This document shows, piece after piece, positions 43,622 through 50,733 of a stretch of 64,000 nt of DNA. The position numbers and the translations under genes were made by a program. Origin of the DNA: JALORV01 sp963754065 (GTDB lineage: Bacteria > Pseudomonadota > Gammaproteobacteria > Burkholderiales > Burkholderiaceae_F); assembly GCA_963754065.1 (NCBI GenBank), contig CAVWFH010000002.1, positions 1 to 64,000 of the forward strand, given 5' to 3'. The notes below the pieces were generated by a model. It had not been told where the DNA came from. It did no database searches and saw only the letters and a program-made list of their open reading frames with translations. Position 1 is the stretch's first letter; each line of letters starts with the position of its first letter.

Positions 43622-44788
43622 ATGTCGACTTCGCGGTTGCGAGCTTTGCGGCAAACTCGCGGGGTGCACAAGATCGAACTGTCGTATGTGCTGGCCAGCG
43701 GGCGCGCGCCGGAGGCGCTGATCCGCAATCCCCTCATGGATCTGCTGGCTGCTGTGCGCGCCCAGGGTTCGATTTCGAGCGCCGCGCGTGCGTTGGGCCA
43801 GTCGTACCGGCATGTCTGGGGCGAGCTCAAACGATGGGAACAGGAACTCGGGCACCGACTGATCGTCTGGGATCGTGGTCAGCCGGCGCGGCTGACCGAA
43901 TTCGCCGACAAGCTGCTGTGGGCCGAACGGCAGGCGCAGGCGCGGCTGACACCTCAGATCGCTGCGCTGCACGCCGATCTCGAACGCGCCTTCGCGATGG
44001 CTTTCGACACGTCCGCCAGCGTGCTCGTCATGCGCGCCAGCCATGACATCGCACTGGCGCTGCTGGGCGAACACTGCATGCCGTCCCGCCTGCACCTCGA
44101 CATCCGATTTAGTGGCAGTGCGGACGCGCTGCACGAACTGAACACCGGGCGCTGTGCGATCGCCGGCTTTCATCTGCCGCCCCGCACTGCGACGGGGAGC
44201 TTGATCGCCCGGACCTACAGACCCCTGTTGCATCCCAGCCGTCACCAGTTGATCGGATTCGCGCGGCGCGTTCAGGGCCTGGCCGTGGCCCGCGGCAATC
44301 CCCTCGATTTGCTGACGATCGCCGACGTGGCGGCGCGCGGTGCGCGCTTCGTCAATCGGCCGGCTGGAACCGGGACGAGACTGCTACTCGATGCGTTGTG
44401 CGAGCAGCACGGTGTGGATCGGTCCACGCTGGTTGGGTACGAGAACGAAGAGCCTTCGCACGCCGCGGTGGCCCAGGCCGTGGTCGCAGGCCAGGCGGAC
44501 ACCGGCCTGTGCATCGAGGCGGCGGCGCGCTCGCGCGACCTTGACTTCGTGTCGCTGCTCTGGGAAGAGTATTTCCTGGTGTGCGACAAGACAACGATGG
44601 CGCAGCCCGCAATCCGCACATTGCAGACGGTGCTGCGTAGCGAGTCCTGGATACGACGGCTCTCGACACTGGCCGGCTACGCTCCGGCGCGCAGTGGTGA
44701 GGCGCTGTCCTTGCGCGACGTCCTTCCATGGTGGGGTGAGCGTGTCGACCGAGGCGCCAAACGAGATCGCCAAAGTTCAGCTAGCTAG
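43622..44788 (+). CDS. HTH (ModE/LysR-like) regulator with PBP-type oxyanion-binding domain
   Basis: The 388-residue protein has an N-terminal HTH (LLAAVRAQGSISSAARALGQ, SYRHVWGELKRWEQELG) as in ModE. A PBP-like domain follows with GRCAIAGFHLPP, FVNRPAGTGTRLLLDALCEQ and AVVAGQADTGLCIEAA. The same motifs occur in the C-terminus of the MoeA fusion protein (GECDIAGIHL, MVNRNAGSGTRIIID). It diverges from tupBCA. It probably represses or activates tup and cofactor genes in response to tungstate or molybdate. The binding residue set is not known. Confidence 0.82.
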   Translation: MSTSRLRALRQTRGVHKIELSYVLASGRAPEALIRNPLMDLLAAVRAQGSISSAARALGQSYRHVWGELKRWEQELGHRLIVWDRGQPARLTEFADKLLWAERQAQARLTPQIAALHADLERAFAMAFDTSASVLVMRASHDIALALLGEHCMPSRLHLDIRFSGSADALHELNTGRCAIAGFHLPPRTATGSLIARTYRPLLHPSRHQLIGFARRVQGLAVARGNPLDLLTIADVAARGARFVNRPAGTGTRLLLDALCEQHGVDRSTLVGYENEEPSHAAVAQAVVAGQADTGLCIEAAARSRDLDFVSLLWEEYFLVCDKTTMAQPAIRTLQTVLRSESWIRRLSTLAGYAPARSGEALSLRDVLPWWGERVDRGAKRDRQSSAS

Positions 44789-44883
44789 GCGGCTATACAG
44801 CAGCCGGGCTTCCGCTGCCTTGCACGATCACGCGGGTCAGCGGTTTCCGACAGCAGGCACGCGCGCGGCCGACGCTCGCGATT

Positions 44884-45465
44884 TCACCGGCGATCATGCT
44901 GCGCTAGCTCGTCACGCGTGTTGATGTTGGCGAAGGCGTCGGCTTCGTCGTCGAAGGCGACCTCTACGACGTTCAGGCTGGCGTACCAGAGATCGATCTT
45001 GCGTTCGCCGCGGGCCAGGAAGTCGGACAGGTGCGGGCGCACCCGGGTGCACACCAGCGCGAACACCGGATGCGGCTGAGTGCCGGTGCGCGCCACCGCG
45101 ACATCGGCGTCGTCGGCAATGCGCGCCGTCGCCAGTCGGGCAACAAGATCATGCGGCAGGAACGGCGAATCGCAAGGCACGGTGACGATCAGCGGCGCAT
45201 CGGTCGCGTGCAGGCCGGCGTCCAGTCCGGCCAGAGGGCCTGCGAAGCCGCCCACCCGGTCGGGCACGACGGGACAGCCGAAGTCGGCATAGCGCTCGAG
45301 GTTCTGGTTGGCATTGATCAGCACGCGGTCGACCTGCGGGCGCAGGCGCTCGATCACATGCTGCATCAGTGGCCGACCCTGCAGCAGCTGCAGGCCCTTG
45401 TCCACGCCGCCCATGCGGCGTCCCTGCCCGCCGGCCAGAACGAGCCCGCAGATCCCGTGCGTCAC
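44884..45465 (-). CDS. mobA: MobA, molybdenum cofactor guanylyltransferase
   Basis: The 193-residue protein has the nucleotidyl-transfer loop VLAGGQGRRMGGVDKGLQ, VPCDSPFLP and the C-terminal FANINTRDELAQ. It attaches GMP to the cofactor to make the bis-MGD form needed by formate dehydrogenase. The GTG at 45465 follows GGAGG by eight bases, so the longer reading of the N-terminus is rejected. It is 58 bases downstream of fdhD. Confidence 0.92.
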   Translation of the reverse strand: MTHGICGLVLAGGQGRRMGGVDKGLQLLQGRPLMQHVIERLRPQVDRVLINANQNLERYADFGCPVVPDRVGGFAGPLAGLDAGLHATDAPLIVTVPCDSPFLPHDLVARLATARIADDADVAVARTGTQPHPVFALVCTRVRPHLSDFLARGERKIDLWYASLNVVEVAFDDEADAFANINTRDELAQHDRR

Positions 45466-45523
45466 CGGACTAGCCTCCGCGCTGCGCGCTGCGGCATGAG
45501 CGCTTCGGAGCGGCCGTGCGCGC

Positions 45524-46384
45524 TCATGCTGCGCGCGCCGCGTCAAAGCGGTGCCGACCGGTGAAGAGCAGATAGTGCTTGCGGGCGGCGCGGCCGATCA
45601 TCGTCAGGCCGACCTGGCTGGCGATGCGCCAGGCCATTTCGGTCAGTCCCGAGCGCGACACCAGGAACGGTATGCCCATTTGCGCCGTCTTGATCACCAT
45701 CTCCGAGGTCAGCCGGCCCGTCGTGTAAAAGACCTTGTCCGACCCGTCGATGTTGTCGAGCCACATGCGGCCAGCGATGGCATCGACTGCGTTATGCCGC
45801 CCGACGTCCTCTATGAACACCAGGATCCGGCTGTCGGCGCCCTCGTTCGTCGCCAGTGCGCAACCGTGCACCGCGCCTGCCGCGTTGTAGATGGTCTCGT
45901 GCTGGCGCACGGCTTCGAGCACAGCGACCAGCGACGCTTCCGATAAGCGCACGTCGTCGCGCAGTCGGATCGAATCGACTTCCTCCATCAGGTCGCCGAA
46001 CATCGTGCCCTGTCCGCAGCCGGTGGTCACCGTTCGCTTGGCGAGCTTCTTTGCAAGAGACTTGACGCCTCGTCGCGTCGTCACCGCCACGGCGTCGGTT
46101 TCCCAGTCGACCTGCACCGCGGCGAGTTCGTCGAGAGAGGACACCAGGCGCTGGTTGCGCAGGTAGCCGATGGCGAGCGCTTCAGGTGCCTGCCCCAGTG
46201 TCATCAGCGTGACGACTTCGCACTTGTCGACGTAAAGGGTGAGCGGATGTTCGCCGGCGATCGGTGTCGGCACGGTTGCGCCGCGTTCGTCGATGGCATC
46301 GACAGGAAAGATCAGTGGGCGAGACGCGTTGGTCAGCAGCAGTGGCATCGTTGGTTGGATTCCGGCTCTGCGCGCGCGGTCCAT
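45524..46384 (-). CDS. fdhD: FdhD, formate dehydrogenase accessory sulfurtransferase
   Basis: The 286-residue protein has the FdhD signature TTGCGQGTMFG with the conserved cysteine, HNAVDAIAGRMWL and VSRSGLTEMAWRIA. FdhD transfers sulfur from IscS to the metal of the cofactor and is essential for formate dehydrogenase activity. AAGGG precedes the ATG at 46384. It diverges from DUF3305. Confidence 0.93.
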   Translation of the reverse strand: MDRARRAGIQPTMPLLLTNASRPLIFPVDAIDERGATVPTPIAGEHPLTLYVDKCEVVTLMTLGQAPEALAIGYLRNQRLVSSLDELAAVQVDWETDAVAVTTRRGVKSLAKKLAKRTVTTGCGQGTMFGDLMEEVDSIRLRDDVRLSEASLVAVLEAVRQHETIYNAAGAVHGCALATNEGADSRILVFIEDVGRHNAVDAIAGRMWLDNIDGSDKVFYTTGRLTSEMVIKTAQMGIPFLVSRSGLTEMAWRIASQVGLTMIGRAARKHYLLFTGRHRFDAARAA

Positions 46385-46480
46385 AAAAGACCCTTCAATC
46401 GTCTTCCGTATTCCGGTTTGCACGCGGCGAGCGTAAGCAGGAATATTCTCCGCAGCCTGAAGGAAGATAACATCCAAGGC

Positions 46481-46960
46481 ATGGCAAACCCTTTACGAAG
46501 GCCGGCTGCGGTCGTGACGGCCAAGCGCATCGTTGACAATCCGTGGACCTCGGAGATCTGGGTCCCGGTCGCAGTCATCGAGCGCGATGGCGCGCGCGAT
46601 GACCCGCCTATCCTGCTCGAACGCACTGCTGCGGGCGAGCAGTGGCTGCATCTCGGCTTTGAAGTCGAACTGAATCGCACCGAGGCCGAGGGCTACTACC
46701 TGAACCTGACGACCGATCACCCGGTCGCCTTCGTGGAGTGGGAACTCTCCGAGGTCGGCGCCGAGCCGCGTTGGGTCACACTCAGCTATCACGAGGCAGC
46801 GCGGCGCCTCGACGGCGGCGCCCAGGTCGAGGCGGTGCCTATTCCCGGCCAATGGCTGCCATGGCTTGCAGCTTTCACGCAGCAACATCTGCAGATACCG
46901 GAAAAGAAGAAACGCCGTCCTGCACCGGCCTCGTTTCTCGGCGCAAAGCGCGACAACTGA
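46481..46960 (+). CDS. DUF3305 protein (formate dehydrogenase cluster)
   Basis: The 159-residue protein has NPWTSEIWVPVAVIERDG, WLHLGFEVELNRTEAEGYYL and VFVEWEL-type strands of DUF3305, found only beside formate dehydrogenase genes. It is cytosolic with no signal. It is the first gene of the plus-strand fdh operon. Role unknown, possibly assembly. Confidence 0.82.
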   Translation: MANPLRRPAAVVTAKRIVDNPWTSEIWVPVAVIERDGARDDPPILLERTAAGEQWLHLGFEVELNRTEAEGYYLNLTTDHPVAFVEWELSEVGAEPRWVTLSYHEAARRLDGGAQVEAVPIPGQWLPWLAAFTQQHLQIPEKKKRRPAPASFLGAKRDN

Positions 46961-47041
46961 TGTATCCGCGCGGCCGCTCCACATTTGCACACCGAGTTTC
47001 CTTCCGAAATGCGTGGCGTACCGCTGTCGACGGGTCCCTGT

Positions 47042-47737
47042 ATGAGCACTGAACCGGAACCGTTTCTTTCCCGTTGGTCGCGGCGAAAGCGCGCGGCTGA
47101 GCGCGAAGCAGAGCGGCCTGCCGACGCGGCGCCTAAGGCGACCGCCGTTGTGCCGGCGGCACCCGCGGGCGAAGGAGCGGCGGAAGGCGGACTTGCCGCG
47201 GCACCGGCACCGGAACGCGAAGCGGGCACAACCGAGATGCCGCTGCCGCCGATCGAGTCGCTCGAGGGCTTGCGTTCGGACTACGAGGCGTTCTTCCAGC
47301 AGCCCGTCGCTGAAGATCTGCGCCGTGCAGCGCTGAAGAAACTCTTCGCCGACCCGCACTTCAACCAGATGGACATGCTGGACGTGTATGTCGACGACTA
47401 CACACAGTTCGAGCCGCTGCCGGCTGCGCTGCGCATGCGTCTTCCCAGCGCGCGCGCTTTCCTGCAAGGTTCGGAACTTGCCGAGGTGGAGGCAGCCGAA
47501 GCAAAGGCGGCCGCGGCGGGCGAACAATCGGAGTCGCTCGCGGCAGCCGCTGGCGCAGAACATGAGCACGCAGTGAATCCTGACACCGTCGAAGTGGCGA
47601 GTGGCGTTGCTGTCGAGGACGCGAACGTCGAATCGACATCGGCGCTGACAGCGGCGCCGGACATTTCATTGAACGTCACGCCTTCGACGGCCATCCCGCC
47701 GGGCAAGACCGCGGCACCCGATCCCTCTTCCACCTGA
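47042..47737 (+). CDS. DUF3306 protein (formate dehydrogenase cluster)
   Basis: The 231-residue protein starts with FLSRWSRRKRAAEREA and holds the DUF3306 core VAEDLRRAALKKLFADPHFN, NQMDMLDVYVDDYTQFEPLP. The rest is low complexity (alanine, glutamate). It follows DUF3305 by 81 bases and ends six bases before the Fe-S protein, in the order usual for betaproteobacterial fdh clusters. Role unknown. The start at 47042 was preferred over 46985, which adds a poorly conserved segment. Confidence 0.78.
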   Translation: MSTEPEPFLSRWSRRKRAAEREAERPADAAPKATAVVPAAPAGEGAAEGGLAAAPAPEREAGTTEMPLPPIESLEGLRSDYEAFFQQPVAEDLRRAALKKLFADPHFNQMDMLDVYVDDYTQFEPLPAALRMRLPSARAFLQGSELAEVEAAEAKAAAAGEQSESLAAAAGAEHEHAVNPDTVEVASGVAVEDANVESTSALTAAPDISLNVTPSTAIPPGKTAAPDPSST

Positions 47738-47743
47738 GCCCGC

Positions 47744-49822
47744 ATGGCCACACCCGGCGACACGCTGAAAGTCTGCAACTGCAATCGAACGATGACGCTC
47801 GACGGAGCGGCGCTTGGGCGCGCGCTCGGGCGCGACGCGATTCCGATCTACACCGAGTTGTGCCGCAAGGAAGTCGACGGTTTCTCATCGGCGCTGACAG
47901 GCTCTTCGTGTACGGTCGCCTGCACGCAGGAGGCACCGCTTTTCACCCAGCTGGCCGAAGGCGCCGGCTCCAAGTCAGAGTTGAAGTTCATCAACATTCG
48001 CGAAGCGGCCGGGTGGTCGGCCGAAGGTGCGGCGGCGACCGCGAAGATCGCCGCCCTGCTCGCGCTGGCGGATTTGCCTGAGCCGCAACCGGTCGCGATT
48101 TCCTCGTACGCGTCGAAGGGCGAACTGCTGATCATCGGGCCGGCCGAAGCTGCCGTCGCCTGGGCCGAGCAACTCGCCGACAGCCTCTCGGTCAATGTTC
48201 TGATCACGACGGCCCGCGGTGCGGAGCTGCCGGCAATCCGGCGCTACCCGGTCTGGTCGGGGAATCCTCGATCCGTTCAGGGCTATCTCGGCAAGTTTGA
48301 AGTCCAGTGGGAGCCGAGCAACCCGATCGATCTGGAGGTCTGCACCCGCTGCAACGCCTGCATCAGGGCGTGCCCGGAGCAGGCGATCGACTTCACCTAT
48401 CAGGTCGACCTCACGCGGTGCAAGTCGCACCGTGCCTGTGTGAAAGCCTGCGGCTCGATCGGTGCGATCGACTTTGGCCGCGCCGCGTCGCCACGCACAG
48501 AGCAGTTCGATCTGGTGCTCGATCTGTCGGCGCAGCCGCTGCTGCAGATGTCCGAAAAGCCGTTCGGCTACCAGGCGCCCGGCGCCGACCCGCTGGAGCA
48601 GGCCCAGGCGGCGACGCGTCTGGTGCAGATGGTGGGTGAGTTCGAGAAGCCGCGCTATGTGCAATATGACGAAAAGCTCTGCGCACACAGCCGCAACACC
48701 AAGACCGGCTGCACGCGCTGCCTCGACGTGTGCGCGACCGACGCCGTCCGCTCTCTTGGCGACAAGATCTGGGCGCACCCGTTCCTGTGCATGGGCTGCG
48801 GCGACTGTGCGACCACATGTCCCACCGGCGCGCTGCACTTTGCGTACCCCGCCGTGGCCGATATCGGTACAAGGCTGCGCAAGCTCCTGTCGGTGTATCG
48901 GGGGGCGGGAGGCAAGGACGCCGCGCTGCTCTTCCACAATGCCACGAGCGGTCGTGAACTCATCGCGCGACTGGCGCGGGTGGGCAAGGGGCTGCCGGCG
49001 CGCGTGTTGCCGATCGAGGTGCACAGCGTGGCGACGGTCGGCATCGACGTCGTGCTGGGCGCCATTGCGTTTGGCGCGAGCCAGGTGTTCGCGCTCGTCG
49101 ACGATTCCGGGGCTGACGAGCACGGTGCTCTGCTGGATCAGCAGGCGCGCCTTGCCGATGCGATTCTCAATGGACTGGGGTACGCGGGCACGCACTGGCA
49201 GGTACTGCGTGCGCAGGAGCCCGCTGCGCTGCAGGCGGCGTTGTGGTCATCCCAGCCGGCGGCGACTGTCGCCGAGCCCGCGACCTTTCACCTGTCCAAC
49301 CGCAAGCGCGAAACGCTCGACTTCTCCATTCATCACCTCGTGCAACAGGCGTCGGCGCCGCCGGACGAGGTCCCACTGCCCGCGGGCTCGCCGTTCGGTG
49401 CGCTCGCCATCGACAAGTCCCTCTGCACCCTGTGCAAGGCCTGCATCGGTGCCTGCCCGAGTTCCGCACTGCAGGATGCGGAGGACGCACCAAAGTTGCG
49501 TTTCATCGAGCGCAACTGCGTGCAATGCGGACTATGCGAGACGACCTGTCCCGAGCATGCCATCTCCCTGGTGCCGCGACTGCTCGTGACGCCGGCTGCA
49601 CGTCAGCCGGTCACGCTGAACGAAGCCGAGCCGTTCCATTGTGTGCGGTGCGGAACGCCATTCGGTACTCGGCAAATGATCGACGTGATGACCGGCCGTC
49701 TGGGCGCGCATCCGATGTTCTCCGGTACGGCGCTGCGGCGCATCCAGATGTGCGCCGACTGTCGTGTGATCGACATGATGCAATCGCCCGGCGAAACTTC
49801 GATCTTCGACGTCAAGCGATGA
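47744..49822 (+). CDS. Multi-cluster 4Fe-4S protein of the formate dehydrogenase cluster
   Basis: The 692-residue protein has an N-terminal CNCNRTM (residues 11-13), then ferredoxin motifs CTRCNACIRACPEQ (Cys200, 203, 206, 210), CKSHRACVKACG, CTRCLDVCAT, CMGCGDCATTCPTG and, after a long middle domain, CTLCKACIGACPS and CVQCGLCETTCPEH. It likely shuttles electrons in the cytoplasm during assembly or between a quinone or NAD pool and the enzyme. It overlaps the TorD gene (ATGA). The family has no tested function that I can name. Confidence 0.85.
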   Translation: MATPGDTLKVCNCNRTMTLDGAALGRALGRDAIPIYTELCRKEVDGFSSALTGSSCTVACTQEAPLFTQLAEGAGSKSELKFINIREAAGWSAEGAAATAKIAALLALADLPEPQPVAISSYASKGELLIIGPAEAAVAWAEQLADSLSVNVLITTARGAELPAIRRYPVWSGNPRSVQGYLGKFEVQWEPSNPIDLEVCTRCNACIRACPEQAIDFTYQVDLTRCKSHRACVKACGSIGAIDFGRAASPRTEQFDLVLDLSAQPLLQMSEKPFGYQAPGADPLEQAQAATRLVQMVGEFEKPRYVQYDEKLCAHSRNTKTGCTRCLDVCATDAVRSLGDKIWAHPFLCMGCGDCATTCPTGALHFAYPAVADIGTRLRKLLSVYRGAGGKDAALLFHNATSGRELIARLARVGKGLPARVLPIEVHSVATVGIDVVLGAIAFGASQVFALVDDSGADEHGALLDQQARLADAILNGLGYAGTHWQVLRAQEPAALQAALWSSQPAATVAEPATFHLSNRKRETLDFSIHHLVQQASAPPDEVPLPAGSPFGALAIDKSLCTLCKACIGACPSSALQDAEDAPKLRFIERNCVQCGLCETTCPEHAISLVPRLLVTPAARQPVTLNEAEPFHCVRCGTPFGTRQMIDVMTGRLGAHPMFSGTALRRIQMCADCRVIDMMQSPGETSIFDVKR

Positions 49823-50433
49823 GCGCAGACAACGCGGCTGGGGACGGGGTCCTGGCGCCCGAGGACGAGGGACGCCTGCAGCTGTATGCGCTGCTGGCGC
49901 GCTTGTTCGCCGCCGGGCCGGACGAGGCCCTGTTGCGCGCACTGGCGCAGTCAACCGGGAGCATCGAGGGCGACGGTGAACTGGCGCAAGCCTGGAATGA
50001 ACTGGCGGCGGCGGCCATGCATACATCGGCGCGGGACGCGACGCTGGAGTTCGACGCAAAGTTCGTCGGCGTCGGCAAGGCTCCCGTCAGCACCTACCTG
50101 TCGCACTACCACCCTGGCCTGCGCAAGGAAGCCATCCTGGTAGATCTGCGCGACACCTTGGCTCAACTCGGGCTGGCGCGCACGGCCGCCTCGGCTGAAC
50201 CGGAAGACAACCTCACTGCGGTGCTGGAAGTCATGCGGCATCTCGTTGCGTCCGGATCCGACTTGGAGTCTCTGCAGCGTCAGCGGGAGTTTTTTGTCCG
50301 TTATTTGCAACCCGGTTACCGCGGATTCTGTGATGCGGCGCACAAGGCCGACCTCAGCGCCTACTACAAGGCGGCGGTTCGCACGCTGGCAGCCTTTATG
50401 GAGTCTGATCTAGCTCAATTCGAGATGGGCTAG
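49819..50433 (+). CDS. TorD-family chaperone
   Basis: The 204-residue all-helical protein has YALLARLFAAGPDEALL, ELEFDAKF-type strand (LEFDAKFVGVGKAPVSTYLS) and EFFVRYLQPGYRGFCDA, the TorD/DmsD pattern. It binds the Tat signal peptide of the catalytic subunit and helps insertion of the cofactor before export. It overlaps the Fe-S gene and precedes the small Tat gene and fdhA. Confidence 0.87.
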   Translation: MSADNAAGDGVLAPEDEGRLQLYALLARLFAAGPDEALLRALAQSTGSIEGDGELAQAWNELAAAAMHTSARDATLEFDAKFVGVGKAPVSTYLSHYHPGLRKEAILVDLRDTLAQLGLARTAASAEPEDNLTAVLEVMRHLVASGSDLESLQRQREFFVRYLQPGYRGFCDAAHKADLSAYYKAAVRTLAAFMESDLAQFEMG

Positions 50434-50517
50434 TAAGCGATTGGGGAAGCCGAGCGTTGACGGACAGTGATCGCAGGGCGATGATCGAGGGGCCAAGGGG
50501 TATGAAGGACTAAACAT

Positions 50518-50718
50518 ATGGATAACGTACAACCGAGCCGTCGCGGCTTCTTCAAGGCAGTCGCGATCGGTGGCGCAACTGCGGCGGCTGCCGTGGCGAC
50601 GACTCTCGTCGGCGAGCGCAAGATTCTCAGCGATGTCGCAGTTGCCGAGGACTCGAAGCAACTCGGCTATCGCGAAACGGCGCACATCCGGCACTACTAC
50701 CGCACCACCCAGGTCTAG
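50518..50718 (+). CDS. Small Tat-signal protein of formate dehydrogenase clusters
   Basis: The 66-residue protein has a twin-arginine signal (PSRRGFFKAVAIGG) and a short mature part ending LGYRETAHIRHYYRTTQV. Proteins of this type occur only just upstream of FdhA (formate dehydrogenase region Tat target). It might be a small subunit or a decoy for the Tat chaperone; its function is unknown. AGGACTAAACAT precedes the ATG. Confidence 0.8.
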   Translation: MDNVQPSRRGFFKAVAIGGATAAAAVATTLVGERKILSDVAVAEDSKQLGYRETAHIRHYYRTTQV

Positions 50719-50733
50719 ACGGGAGACTCCCCG

